Source: Priestia iocasae
GTDB lineage: Bacteria > Bacillota > Bacilli > Bacillales > Bacillaceae_H
NCBI RefSeq assembly: GCF_016909075.1
Contig: NZ_JAFBFC010000003.1
Coordinates: 124,001 to 188,000 of the forward strand
Direction of reading: 5' to 3'
Length of the DNA stretch: 64,000 nt
Shown here: positions 1 to 9,689 of the stretch, piece by piece
Layout: each line of letters starts with the position of its first letter
Numbering within the stretch: position 1 is the stretch's first letter
The notes under the pieces: model-generated
Told to the model about the DNA's origin: nothing
What the model saw: the letters and a program-made list of their open reading frames with translations, nothing else
Database searches by the model: none
Program-made: the position numbers and the translations under genes

Positions 1-3
1 AAT

Positions 4-32
4 GAACAGCACCGTTGATTATGGTGCTGTTC
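4..32 (-). terminator. Rho-independent terminator of the helicase-nuclease gene
   Basis: A perfect 10-bp inverted repeat (GAACAGCACC / GGTGCTGTTC) with a 9-nt loop lies just past the stop codon of the large minus-strand gene. The expected U-tract on the minus strand runs off the window edge, so only its first bases are visible. Confidence 0.7.
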
Positions 33-44
33 TTACTAACAAGA

Positions 45-3000
45 TTAAAAGAGATTTAATACTTCCGATTTTAAATACCATCCAGGTAAATTCTTTGTTG
101 TTCGACTCCCATTTTCAGTAAATACAAAGTTCATTCCGTCTTTTTCAAACTTTTGAAGGGTTTGACCTAGTTCAGAACCACCTACTATCCAAAGCTTCCC
201 ACCGACATCGCGTTTATCAATGACGATAAGTCCCTTTTTAATAAGAGCATCTTTAAGCCAACACAACTCCTCAGCCTCATTATTTTCCTGATTGAAAGAA
301 ATAGGTTCTTCCGTTCTTGTTTCATGTATTCTAGCAAAATCTGTTGCAGGCTCAATCCCTAGCTCCTGCAATCTATCCCAAAGACTTTCCATTGCTTTCA
401 TACGGTCAAAATAAAACTCTCGACCTCGAACACGCCAAAACTTCCAACCAGCACGCTCAAGAGATTCCTGCCTCTTCATATCTTCTTCAAACTTTTCAGG
501 ACCGTGCCACTTTTCGCCATCACATTCAACCGCTAAACGATCTCGCAATCCTTCAATCACAAAATCAATGCGATATTGCCCAACTTCAACTTGTGGTGTA
601 ACTTTATACCCTCTTGCTACGATCATTCTAAGAACATCAAGTTCAAATGGAGATTCGCATTTTTGTTCAAGGTTCTCAAGCTGTTGATTAACACGTGCAG
701 GATTCTTACAATAACTTAATAATTTATAACGTAAGTCCTCTGAATTTAACTCTTCTAACTCTACTGAATGATATAAACGCATCTGATTCTTAGCTCGACT
801 AGCCGCAACGTTAAATCGCTGCTTATCACTCGTTTTAGTTAAAGCCATAAACCGGCGATTTGATGCCACCACTAGTGAAAGAAAGATAATGTCACGCTCA
901 TCGCCTTGAAGTGTATAAGCATTTCCACAAATGATCTTACGCTTTACAAACTCTCTATCGCCAATCGCTTCTCGAATTTTTGTTTCCAGTAACTTCGCCT
1001 GTTTCTGACCTTGTAACGCAATTACTCCAAATGTTTGATTATTAAATGCAGGATCCTTGATCATCGATTTTATATCAGACACAATAGCTTCTACTTCTGG
1101 AATGTTAAGATCTTTATCTTTTTCATCGTTATACCCTTCATTCACTTTAATAGCTACGACAGGCGGGTCAATTTTTTCTTCCTCTAGCGGCAAACGTAAC
1201 GGAATCATTTGACCACCATAACTTAAGTCATTTGAAAAATGAATAATTTCTGGTACACAACGAAAATGCTCTCGAAGCATAAGCTTTCCTTCTTTCGGGA
1301 ACGTTTGCTCTGCAATTTCATACAAAGAGATATTACCGTCAAACAGATTACCGTTAGGGATATTCTTCAAATGACGTCTAACAAGTTCATGTACATCTTC
1401 TAAGTTTGTACCAATTGCTTGGGGACTTATTTGTTCATCATCTCCAACGACAATAACTTTCTTACCACGCATAAGAACATTAATTGAAAATAAATCACAC
1501 TGACTGCTCTCATCAAAAATAATAATATCAAACTTTTCATTTGTGACTGGAAAATTTTCTAGCACTTGACTAACAGGCATAATCCAAACAGGAATGGCCG
1601 TCTGAGCGGTTTTCATTTCTTCTCTAGCACCTTTTAAGTTAACATGAGCATATTTTCCGCTCCCTTTACCAAAGCGCTTAATGTATGACTTCCAAGCCGA
1701 AAGGGCACGTTTTTCCTTGTCTGTGATTCTTTCTACTTGGTTTTTCCACGTTGATTTACTAACAATGCTACGAATTAGTCGTTTTTGTTCTTTCTGTTCC
1801 TCTTCAATTTGACCCTTTAGCTTACTTACATTCACATCTCTTGTTTGATCAAGCCATGTTTGAAGCTTTCTCAGCTCAAACGCTTCCATGTAATCCTCTG
1901 GAAAAGAAGAATGAGTGCCTACTGATAATTCTAATGATTTTGCCGTTAAAGGTAACAAAGCATATAAAGAATTATAAAGTTCATAAAAGCGACGAACTTC
2001 TGACTGAGTTTGGTGTAACTTCTCTAAATGAGCTAATAAGCGTTGCCATTTCTCTACATTTTTCACTAGATACGCACTATAGAAATCATTCCAAATCATA
2101 TGGGACTCGTTAGTAGCCCACTCTCTCAGTTGATTTAACTCATTATTGTATTTATCCAACCATTTTTGATGCTCAAGATACTGAATGACAATTCCCAGTT
2201 CATCTACAAGCCCTTTGTATGTTTCTGTTACGTAAAAATTAAGTTGTTCCATATAAAACAACTTCGTTTTTTCCTTGAAGGCATGTATAGCATCAATTGC
2301 TTTTATGACCAATACTAACTCCTTCATGCGATCATCAAGCATATGAATGAAGCGATTATGATCAATCGAAAGCGAATCAAGGCCTATATCTGTCATATGT
2401 CCATTAAAAATACGTGCAGTTTCCACCTTCTTATCCTCAAACTGAAGGTACTCTTCCAATAATTCTATGTCCTCTAACTCTTTTATAGTTTTACTATTTA
2501 ACACCGGTGTCTCAAACAAGTATTTTGCTTGTTTTCCTTTCATCAGAAAGAACATAAAATTTGGTTTCTTTCCACTTAAAATACGTTCTTTTGCAATCGT
2601 TATATCTTCTTTTAACTCATCTAATGGTTTGTCTGGAAGATTAATTGAGTAAATAACGAACTTATTATGAAGCACATAAAGCTGTTCAATAGACAACATC
2701 ATCTCATCATGCAAAGAGCGCCATCTTTCTTCTCGCACTCCCCCTGATTGCAAATCTTCAATAATTGGGTTTAAATGCTTACTAGATAACACTTGTGAAT
2801 GATGACTTAAATCTTTTGCATCTTTTAATAGGTTGTTGATTGTTAATTCGTCTTCCTGTAATTGATACTTTTCAATAATTTCCACTGCGTTTGATATATG
2901 AAATTCTAGCGCTCGTCCCTCTTCAATAAACTTTTCTAAAGCTAAGTAAGTTTGCACATGATGACTAACTTCTGGTAAATTTTGTTTGTGAAGAAGTAAA

Positions 3001-4646
3001 TCTTCTCTCTTTAAGCTCGACTTTAGTTTCCACAATTCTTGAAAGTCAGGCTTTTCAAGCGGGAATGTAGGGTTCATCGGAAGATTATCTTGTATCCACG
3101 CGTAATTGATTGTCGATTCTGAAAGTCTTTTTGCAACATCGTACTTAAATAAATTTTCACCTTTATATACAAGTTCACTGCCTTCTTTTTGCGCATAGTC
3201 TTTTAATTGATTTTTTAATTGAGCTTCATTACGTTTACTTTGATCCAATGCTTCTCTATCTCTACTGATTTCCTCTTTCAAACGATGCGTGTCCAGTTCA
3301 CCAAGCTTTTCACTTATTACACGAATTGACTGTTCAATTTCCTGGAGCGATTCACGCCCTCCACCTAGAACAGGAACACAAAGGTCACGAATTTCCTCCG
3401 GTATTTTATTTTTGAGCACCTTTAGCGGGTTCTCTTTTTGACTTGTAATTAGTATCTTTTTCCCTTGTGTTAAGAAATGGGAAACAAGATTTGCGATTGT
3501 ATGAGTTTTACCAGTCCCAGGAGGTCCTTGTACAGTTACACCATAGTTACGTTCGATACGATGGATAATCTCTTTTTGCTGCTCATTTGACTCTAAAGGA
3601 AAATAAAGATCGTTACTGATAAATGTATGATTAGTTGTTCCTTTTTCACCTTGCTCATCTGGTGTTTGTGCTGATTCTCCAATAATTGCTGTAATGGTTT
3701 CTGGCAAACTCATTTGTTCACCATCAATGTTTGCAATAATTTGTTTTAAGTCATTTCGTAAAACACGGACGTTCTTACGTCGTAATGAAAAAAGGGAACG
3801 ATCATAAATTACAGGTTCGTCTCGCATAGTAAGGGAAGAATCAAAAGCTATGTATTCACCTTTCGCATCGATAAGGCGAACAAATTGCGTAAAGAACTCA
3901 TCCTTATCATCGAGAATGCTCTGATTCTGCACATAATCTATAAGTGCATCTATCTTTACAGTGTTAGGTGGATAAACACCAGAGAACATCTCGCGTTCAA
4001 CGCTTGTTACTTCCTCTATTTGCTTTGCACTAATCACACCTTTATCTGCATCTAAATCTATCTCTAACTTGGTTGTTACTAGAGGTGAGCGAATGGTGCC
4101 TATCTTTCCATCAGGGTGTTTCCAACAAAACATCCCTCTACCATATATGAACTCAAGTACTTCTCCCTCTTTGTCTATTTGCTGAATTAAGTTAAAAAAT
4201 TCACCATATAGTTTTTGCACACGTTTCTTTTCTGTTAACTTATTAGCCCACTCATTCCAGTCACGCTCCCACTCTTGATAAGCTTTTATTCTCTCAAGAT
4301 TATCGCGAAACTTTTCTGTTACCTCCTCCTTACTATCCTCTTTCTTAATTTTATGTTCAATCGGCATTGATAAGCGTGTTTGTTCATTTTTATAGTCTAT
4401 TGTTATCCAATCTAGAATTAATGTAGGTGGCTTAGGATATTGCTTATCTTCTGTCGTTATTTCAGGTCTATGTATCTCAAAATACGTACCTTCCTCTTCA
4501 CAATCTTCGAGAAGATAGCAGCCACTCAATCCTTCTAATTCATCTAAAAACCAAGTTTTTTCAAATTCTTTATAGTCTCGAGTCACTTTACCCACCATAT
4601 TATTAAGTGACAGCAAGTACTCAAAGAAATTTTTTGCTTTATTCAT
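45..4646 (-). CDS. SF1 AAA helicase with C-terminal Vsr/DUF559-like nuclease domain
   Basis: A protein of about 1,533 residues. Seen: Walker A GPPGTGKTHT near residue 375, long coiled-coil stretches in the middle (about 450-950), Walker B-type DIIIFDESSQCD, then VVGDDEQISP, LREHFRC, TLQGDERDI and the arginine-finger-like NVAASRAKNQ. This is a superfamily 1 helicase core split by a long insertion. The C-terminal 130 residues contain RIDFVI...LAVECDGEKWHG, the D...ExD arrangement of the PD-(D/E)xK fold used by Vsr/DUF559 nucleases. Helicase-nuclease fusions of this kind are common in defence islands; a DNA-degrading or DNA-repair role is inferred. A GTG at 4673 also opens the frame, but its RBS would abut it. 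The ATG at 4646 has GGAAGAG nine bases upstream, so I prefer it. It is last in a minus-strand run with the next two genes. Confidence 0.85.
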   Translation of the reverse strand: MNKAKNFFEYLLSLNNMVGKVTRDYKEFEKTWFLDELEGLSGCYLLEDCEEEGTYFEIHRPEITTEDKQYPKPPTLILDWITIDYKNEQTRLSMPIEHKIKKEDSKEEVTEKFRDNLERIKAYQEWERDWNEWANKLTEKKRVQKLYGEFFNLIQQIDKEGEVLEFIYGRGMFCWKHPDGKIGTIRSPLVTTKLEIDLDADKGVISAKQIEEVTSVEREMFSGVYPPNTVKIDALIDYVQNQSILDDKDEFFTQFVRLIDAKGEYIAFDSSLTMRDEPVIYDRSLFSLRRKNVRVLRNDLKQIIANIDGEQMSLPETITAIIGESAQTPDEQGEKGTTNHTFISNDLYFPLESNEQQKEIIHRIERNYGVTVQGPPGTGKTHTIANLVSHFLTQGKKILITSQKENPLKVLKNKIPEEIRDLCVPVLGGGRESLQEIEQSIRVISEKLGELDTHRLKEEISRDREALDQSKRNEAQLKNQLKDYAQKEGSELVYKGENLFKYDVAKRLSESTINYAWIQDNLPMNPTFPLEKPDFQELWKLKSSLKREDLLLHKQNLPEVSHHVQTYLALEKFIEEGRALEFHISNAVEIIEKYQLQEDELTINNLLKDAKDLSHHSQVLSSKHLNPIIEDLQSGGVREERWRSLHDEMMLSIEQLYVLHNKFVIYSINLPDKPLDELKEDITIAKERILSGKKPNFMFFLMKGKQAKYLFETPVLNSKTIKELEDIELLEEYLQFEDKKVETARIFNGHMTDIGLDSLSIDHNRFIHMLDDRMKELVLVIKAIDAIHAFKEKTKLFYMEQLNFYVTETYKGLVDELGIVIQYLEHQKWLDKYNNELNQLREWATNESHMIWNDFYSAYLVKNVEKWQRLLAHLEKLHQTQSEVRRFYELYNSLYALLPLTAKSLELSVGTHSSFPEDYMEAFELRKLQTWLDQTRDVNVSKLKGQIEEEQKEQKRLIRSIVSKSTWKNQVERITDKEKRALSAWKSYIKRFGKGSGKYAHVNLKGAREEMKTAQTAIPVWIMPVSQVLENFPVTNEKFDIIIFDESSQCDLFSINVLMRGKKVIVVGDDEQISPQAIGTNLEDVHELVRRHLKNIPNGNLFDGNISLYEIAEQTFPKEGKLMLREHFRCVPEIIHFSNDLSYGGQMIPLRLPLEEEKIDPPVVAIKVNEGYNDEKDKDLNIPEVEAIVSDIKSMIKDPAFNNQTFGVIALQGQKQAKLLETKIREAIGDREFVKRKIICGNAYTLQGDERDIIFLSLVVASNRRFMALTKTSDKQRFNVAASRAKNQMRLYHSVELEELNSEDLRYKLLSYCKNPARVNQQLENLEQKCESPFELDVLRMIVARGYKVTPQVEVGQYRIDFVIEGLRDRLAVECDGEKWHGPEKFEEDMKRQESLERAGWKFWRVRGREFYFDRMKAMESLWDRLQELGIEPATDFARIHETRTEEPISFNQENNEAEELCWLKDALIKKGLIVIDKRDVGGKLWIVGGSELGQTLQKFEKDGMNFVFTENGSRTTKNLPGWYLKSEVLNLF

Positions 4647-4722
4647 TCGTATTTTCTCTTCCAATTTCTTCACCTCTTCTATTACATTATTTTACAACTT
4701 TAAACTTCCTCTTAACAGCCCA

Positions 4723-5064
4723 TTAAATTATAAATATATGAACTTGACTATCTTCTAAACCCTTATTATTTCTACCCACGCTTTTTCCTCTTCTTCCGCT
4801 TTCTTTTTTTATTTTCTTTCCCTTCTTCGATTGCTTTGGCGTAATAATAATGAGGAATAAGTATGAAACTAGTAAGAACGAAAATAGGTACATAAATGAT
4901 TGATAGTCTCTAGCTGCTAGCATTTTAACCACCCCATACATGGTGCCCCCAAATCCCACGGTGATCACAAGCAACTTCCACAAAGCGGTTCCTATGATAA
5001 CAATTCCAAATATAACCACTAAAATGACGAATCCAATTTCTTTCCAATTCTCTCTGTTCATCAT
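4723..5064 (-). CDS. Small two-helix membrane protein, paralogue of the 14.4-kb gene
   Basis: 113 residues. Seen: a short charged N-terminus with NRENWKE, two or three hydrophobic segments (about residues 10-45 and 55-77), then ITPKQSKKGKK and a basic tail. The protein aligns along most of its length with the 88-residue protein at 14378-14644 (shared: R-E-x-W-K-E, IGTALWK, DY-S-MYL-SFL, ITPK). The last 25 residues (…EDSQVHIFII) have no counterpart there and may result from a frameshifted stop. The start is not well marked: the nearest good RBS (GTGAGGAGA) lies over 20 bases upstream. It sits between the 602-residue protein and the helicase-nuclease. Function unknown; a membrane-anchored partner is possible. 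Confidence 0.6.
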   Translation of the reverse strand: MMNRENWKEIGFVILVVIFGIVIIGTALWKLLVITVGFGGTMYGVVKMLAARDYQSFMYLFSFLLVSYLFLIIITPKQSKKGKKIKKESGRRGKSVGRNNKGLEDSQVHIFII

Positions 5065-5122
5065 TGACTGAAATACTAATTTGCCAATCTCCTCACTTTT
5101 AACCTTATTTAAAACAACCCCA

Positions 5123-6931
5123 CTACCCTTTCAAATCTGTACGCGGCCACACAAAATCTTTTTTATAGTAATGAGCTTTAAGCTTATCAAGGTCGTACTC
5201 CCACTCTGTAATCGAGTGTTGGTTTCGTATCAAACCGTTCTTCATTGCTTTTCTTCCTCGAACTAAAAATGCAATGGTATAAGCAACCTTTTTAAGACCT
5301 AGTGTTGGCACAGCTTTTCCGGATAAAATATCCCAACGTTTTGCTCTTGTTAACCCCGTAATTTGATAGCCCAACTCCCTAAGCTCGCTCTTCGTACTGA
5401 AATCTAGACTTTCTATCGTGTCTGTAGAGTCTTTGATTTCTGTTGTTGGCCATTTAAACGCTTCTTGATTAGGTTGCTGAGGAACATTGCGATCTAACTG
5501 AAACAGCTTAACACGCTCCGCCTTTACAAATAACCCATCTTTATCTAGATGATGAATTTCAATCCAAAGAGTAGGATTGTTCACTTTTTTCTTCACGTTT
5601 CGAATGTGAGATTTTGTAACGTACCATTCATTTTTTTCTTTTGAATATAAAACCTTAATCACTTCATAATCATGAGGATGATGCGTAAATGGATCTTGAT
5701 AAACGGCTAACTTCACAGTTTGCTCTTTTATCGTTCTTTTGACAGTTGATTGAAAGAATCCTTTATTAGGTAGTCTTTTTATTGCTTTTAGCAACGGTTC
5801 GCTCTCTTTATCAGGCAACACATGCATGGGTTCATTTAAAAAACGGTTCGTTGTTTGACTTTTGTTGCCGACCACCTTTGTGACTGTAGATGCTTCTCGT
5901 TCTATATTTTTCAAGTTGTATTCTAACTGATCAAATAGCCACGCTTTTTCTAAATTACGAAACAAACTTACTTGATCCATAAGCTGCTTCATTTCCTGAT
6001 TCGGTGCTTGTTGATGATTAAGTAAATCATAATACAACGAATACAGTTTCACTTCAGGAATATTTTCTTGTAAATAACCTGCACTTTCCTCAGATTGCCC
6101 CAATATGTCTTCATCTCTATTAAAGTAAAAGGCATACCATAACATACGAACGTATTGCCCAATCGTCAATTGTGTGTCAATAAACTTCCACTCTTCAATC
6201 ACTTGATCAATGATTTGTTCCACTACTCCACCAAGCTCATATAAAAAATACGTCAACAACAATTCATCAATGACATATGTACTATTAATATCCATTGAAT
6301 TTGCAATAACAACTTCGGCTTCCTCTTCTAAGAAAGAACGAAATAGTTGTTCACAAAGAGGCTGATCAGAAAAATGCTGAATGAGCTTAAAAGCATGAAC
6401 ATACATATCTTCCACTTCTTCTACATGTAAAAAGCCATCTTCAAATATTTTCTTTAACAACTCTTTTATAAGCGGTATCCACTCTTCATCAAAACTATTT
6501 GTTAAACGAAGATTCGCAATCACTCTCTCTAAACAAGGAGCGATTAGTTTTGTTCGTTGTTGCTGCATCAACAGATCAATGACACGTAATTGATGATACA
6601 CTGCTTGCTCCGTTGTCATTTGCTTGTCCATTAATTGAAACATATCGTCCATTACTTCAACACGTTCATGTTGAAATGCATAATCGACGAAAAAGACATT
6701 TAACTCCTTCTCAGAATGGCTATCATTAGAAGTTACTTTTTCATCGTTCAATTCAACCGTTCTTTTTAACATCTCGTATCTGTTCTTGTAACGAAGAACC
6801 TCTTCTTCTAGCAGCATGATTTTCTGACGTAATTGGTTTGTTTCTTGCTCTTGTTGGTCAGAAAGGTGTTTTAGCTCTTTGTTAAGCAGTAATGCAATGT
6901 TGTTCTCCACTTTTATGTATGGTTCCTTCAT
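5123..6931 (-). CDS. Coiled-coil protein of unknown function next to helicase-nuclease
   Basis: 602 residues; I do not recognise the family. Seen: an N-terminal coiled coil (about residues 18-60, rich in Q, E, L), an acidic, helix-rich middle (about 90-350) resembling alpha-solenoid repeats, a beta-rich part from about 400 to 470 containing VIKVLYSKEKNEWYVT, and a distinct basic C-terminal module of about 80 residues with RWDILSGKAVP, LGLKKVAYTIAFLV and ITEWEYDLDKL, then YYKKDFVWPR. The C-terminal module looks like a compact conserved domain. No membrane segment or catalytic motif is visible. The RBS AGGGAGACAAGG abuts the ATG. Its position directly upstream of the small membrane protein and the helicase-nuclease suggests a shared role; this is inference from location only. 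Confidence 0.75.
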   Translation of the reverse strand: MKEPYIKVENNIALLLNKELKHLSDQQEQETNQLRQKIMLLEEEVLRYKNRYEMLKRTVELNDEKVTSNDSHSEKELNVFFVDYAFQHERVEVMDDMFQLMDKQMTTEQAVYHQLRVIDLLMQQQRTKLIAPCLERVIANLRLTNSFDEEWIPLIKELLKKIFEDGFLHVEEVEDMYVHAFKLIQHFSDQPLCEQLFRSFLEEEAEVVIANSMDINSTYVIDELLLTYFLYELGGVVEQIIDQVIEEWKFIDTQLTIGQYVRMLWYAFYFNRDEDILGQSEESAGYLQENIPEVKLYSLYYDLLNHQQAPNQEMKQLMDQVSLFRNLEKAWLFDQLEYNLKNIEREASTVTKVVGNKSQTTNRFLNEPMHVLPDKESEPLLKAIKRLPNKGFFQSTVKRTIKEQTVKLAVYQDPFTHHPHDYEVIKVLYSKEKNEWYVTKSHIRNVKKKVNNPTLWIEIHHLDKDGLFVKAERVKLFQLDRNVPQQPNQEAFKWPTTEIKDSTDTIESLDFSTKSELRELGYQITGLTRAKRWDILSGKAVPTLGLKKVAYTIAFLVRGRKAMKNGLIRNQHSITEWEYDLDKLKAHYYKKDFVWPRTDLKG

Positions 6932-7129
6932 CCTTGTCTCCCTCTATTCACTACTTAGATCTATTTGTTCATACCACATTTTGTACTTCTATCATTTTAC
7001 TACACTTCTAAAATAATGAACTTCTACTCTTTTGAAAAAGCAAAGAAACGTAAAAGTATGTGTACCTCTGTAAAAGGTTGCTTAGTTAAACGGATTTGTT
7101 CTCCTAGGAGGAAGTGCATAAGAAGTAAA

Positions 7130-7160
7130 AGAAGTCACGCTTCTCTTCAGCGTAACTTCT
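7130..7160 (-). terminator. Terminator of the DUF4352 lipoprotein-like gene
   Basis: An 11-bp stem with a single wobble pair on the minus strand (AGAAGTTACGC / GCGTGACTTCT), a 9-nt loop and a following TTTT. It sits 16 bases past the stop of the gene at 7176-7778. Confidence 0.65.
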
Positions 7161-7175
7161 CTAACATTCATCTAT

Positions 7176-7778
7176 TTATTTCAATACAATACTCTCATAC
7201 TCTCCACCTGACCAACCAAAGCCTGAGCTTACTTGTAGATCATATTGTGTTGCTTCTGTTGGTAATTCAAATACAACTTTCCCTGTTTTTCCGATATTCG
7301 GGTTAAGATCCTGTAGGAAGAATCCTTCTCCTGCTTCGTTCACATACATGTCTAGTGTGCCATCCGCTGAGTATTCTGTTTCATCTGCAGTTAGTACTTT
7401 AAACATGTTTGTATCAGCTAATCGTGCTTTTTTATCTGTATTTTTTACTGTTAGCTCCACGACAACGAATTTGCCTTCTGTCGTTTTGTCTCCTAAGATG
7501 TTGCTGATTTTATTGGTTTCTTCCACAGCATTCACCACATACGTTAGGTTGCCAACTTTTACTTCTTCACCAATCCCAAATGCTTTCTTTTCTTCTTTTT
7601 TAGCTGACTCTGCCGCTGCTGTTTCTGCCTTCACGTCCGCTGACGCTTCCTCACTCTTTGGTTCAGTCGTAGCGATTTCTTCTTCTCCACCACTTGCGAT
7701 TGATCCAATGATAATAACAGCTAACACCCATACCCACCATTTTTTGTAGAACGGTTTTTTCACTTTTTCTTTTGCCAT
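7176..7778 (-). CDS. Membrane-anchored DUF4352-type extracellular protein
   Basis: 200 residues. Seen: a basic N-terminus, one transmembrane segment at about residues 13-29 (WWVWVLAVIIIGSIASG), a low-complexity Ala/Glu/Lys linker to about residue 67, then an immunoglobulin-like beta domain with FGIGEEVKVGNLTYVV, GKFVVVELTVKN and GKVVFELP. That arrangement, with the phrase pattern of a preserved 'ExxxGKFVVVxLxVKN', is typical of DUF4352 proteins in Firmicutes, which are exported and held at the membrane; their ligand is not known. No lipobox cysteine is present, so it is a signal-anchor protein. RBS GGAGGAGAAGGAAA before ATG. It is monocistronic, with its own terminator. Confidence 0.8.
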   Translation of the reverse strand: MAKEKVKKPFYKKWWVWVLAVIIIGSIASGGEEEIATTEPKSEEASADVKAETAAAESAKKEEKKAFGIGEEVKVGNLTYVVNAVEETNKISNILGDKTTEGKFVVVELTVKNTDKKARLADTNMFKVLTADETEYSADGTLDMYVNEAGEGFFLQDLNPNIGKTGKVVFELPTEATQYDLQVSSGFGWSGGEYESIVLK

Positions 7779-8012
7779 TTTCCTTCTCCTCCATTTAATA
7801 AGAATGTTTGTAGTTTTAAAGTTAGAGAACAGAAACGAAACCTCTTTATCGGTAGCCCACCGTTGATTCAGTTCATCTTGCTCTTTCCCTTAACTACTTT
7901 CTACGAGTATCTTACTAGATAAGAAGAACCATTTTTGGCTAACCTAAACAAATTTAATGAGTTTTTCTAAGGAATAAAAAACCACGCAGAGGAATATAGG
8001 AAGAAAAACAAT

Positions 8013-8052
8013 AAAAAGATCGCGTTGAATGAACATTCAACGCGATCTTTTT
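8013..8052. terminator. Bidirectional terminator downstream of the TOMM cluster
   Basis: A long, near-perfect palindrome: AAAAAGATCGCGTTGAATG followed after two bases by its exact complement. The usable stem is about 17 bp with A/T runs on both sides, so it can stop transcription from either strand. It lies 43 bases past the SagB-type gene and closes the TOMM operon. Confidence 0.85.
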
Positions 8053-8094
8053 ACCTACTACCATGTAAAATCCCCAAAAGTAGATATAGTCCTA

Positions 8095-9666
8095 TTAACT
8101 TTGTAAACTCCCTCTTAACCAAGAGCGAGCTTGATAGGGACCAATGGGGATTTGAATTAAGCTCGTTTTTGCTTGTTGATCCATCCTGTATAGCTCATCA
8201 CACAGTTTCACATCAAACCCGAGCAATGGATGTCCTCCCATCTCAAGAGCTGATGCTGCTAGTAGTAATCGTTGTACGAGCATGCCTGCTTCCATTTGTT
8301 GAATACGATATCCTCTGTATCCAAGCTCTGATTGCACGTAATTTTGATCTCCTGCCACATGAAAGCAAAGAGGAACTTGAAACAAATTCACATTCCCTGC
8401 AGGCATTCCGTATTGCAAACTCAGTCGGTGATCACCAAGATCTATCTGTCGTAACGCATGATGAGTGAGATCATAATAGTAAGCTCCGTCCGCAATGCCT
8501 TCAACCTGATGCAAGCAGCAATACAGTGTGACACGCGGCTCGTGCTTCAAAGGAGCTTCATCCAAATCGCTTCGATATACGTATGAAGCTGTTGCTTCCT
8601 GTAGGAGAGTAGCCAACTGCGATTGACTCACCTTTCCTGCTATGAAATCCATTCCCGGTGAAAATCTCTTTTGACAAACGGAAGCTAGATCATACGATAA
8701 CCGCTTCACACGAGGAAGAGTGACCACTTCACTCTCGCAAGTTAACTTCTCCTTTGGTTTAACTGGTCGAAACGATTGCGTTGAGTGTAGTTTAGAGGCT
8801 TCATTCATCTTCATTAGCATTGAACTCTTCTTGATTCTCTTTGATCCGATGTCGTGATGATGCTGAATTCCTTCGAGCTCTTGACACAGTTTAGTAGCAG
8901 AGATAACCTCATCTCTCCCACCCCCATTCGTAAACCAACTCATCGGTTCCACTGTGAGTGGGATCACTGCATACACACTTTCCTCTTCTTCCGTTAAGCC
9001 GAGCAGATGATTGATTGCCTCATCAAGATATTGGAAGTACACTCCCGAAGCAAATCCAAATCGTTTTGCCACCTCAAGTAACTGTCCAATAAGCACACCC
9101 GCATCTAACCCTTGCAAACGGTAGGAAAAGTTATTGTATTTATAGTAATTTTTCCAAAACATGGTCGACACAAAAACCATTCCAAAGCAAGAGGATACGT
9201 CACAACGATTACCAAGAGCTCGCGTGATATAGGAATCGAAATTACCTTCTCTTAGGCACATTAAGCGATGGTGAGCTACATCATAATGGTACAGCCCAAC
9301 AGGTAAATCCTCCATCTTTAAATAAACGTACAGTTCGTTCGGATAGAGTGCTCCTCCAGAAGGAACAAATCGCCGATACGATTGCGTTAATTCCGGCACT
9401 TGATTCGTGGGAGGAAGAGATGACTGAGAAAATTGTGTAAGGCCAAATACATACCAAAGAAAATGGCTCATTTTCTGAAGGTTAGGTTGTTTTGGTGTGT
9501 CCCATTTCTCAAGTGTTAGCGGTACTTCCAAAGATAAAGGAAAATCAGGCAAGGTCCGATAGAGCTTATATGGAAGCGGTGCATCCTCCCAATCCACTTT
9601 CCAGTCCGGTGGGCTTACCTTTTCAATGTCAAAGTGTAAATTGTACAAAAATTCCTCTAGAGTCAT
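8095..9666 (-). CDS. SagB-type azoline dehydrogenase, double nitroreductase domain
   Basis: 523 residues, predicted FMN-dependent oxidase that turns thiazolines/oxazolines of the modified precursor into thiazoles/oxazoles. Seen: two related halves. The first (about residues 20-235) has RRFVPSGGALYPNELYVY, the FMN-binding signature of the SagB/ThcOx family, and QGLDAGVLIGQLLEVA. The second (about 290-515) has the matching YRIQQMEAGMLVQRLLLAA but a much weaker FMN loop, so it is probably structural. About twice the length of a single SagB, as expected for a tandem duplication. It is the last gene of the cluster, 23 bases after the YcaO gene, with RBS AGGAGGGTAGGAGG. Which residues it oxidises cannot be told from sequence. 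Confidence 0.88.
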   Translation of the reverse strand: MTLEEFLYNLHFDIEKVSPPDWKVDWEDAPLPYKLYRTLPDFPLSLEVPLTLEKWDTPKQPNLQKMSHFLWYVFGLTQFSQSSLPPTNQVPELTQSYRRFVPSGGALYPNELYVYLKMEDLPVGLYHYDVAHHRLMCLREGNFDSYITRALGNRCDVSSCFGMVFVSTMFWKNYYKYNNFSYRLQGLDAGVLIGQLLEVAKRFGFASGVYFQYLDEAINHLLGLTEEEESVYAVIPLTVEPMSWFTNGGGRDEVISATKLCQELEGIQHHHDIGSKRIKKSSMLMKMNEASKLHSTQSFRPVKPKEKLTCESEVVTLPRVKRLSYDLASVCQKRFSPGMDFIAGKVSQSQLATLLQEATASYVYRSDLDEAPLKHEPRVTLYCCLHQVEGIADGAYYYDLTHHALRQIDLGDHRLSLQYGMPAGNVNLFQVPLCFHVAGDQNYVQSELGYRGYRIQQMEAGMLVQRLLLAASALEMGGHPLLGFDVKLCDELYRMDQQAKTSLIQIPIGPYQARSWLRGSLQS

Positions 9667-9689
9667 CCTCCTACCCTCCTAGTTACCAT

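Noticed and set aside
6965-7306. Plus-strand frame of 113 codons
   Set aside because: It runs antisense through the end of the DUF4352 gene and its terminator, has no RBS and an implausible composition.
7176-7778. DUF4352 protein as a TOMM immunity gene
   Set aside because: It lies outside the TOMM operon, with a bidirectional terminator between and its own terminator; no evidence for a link.
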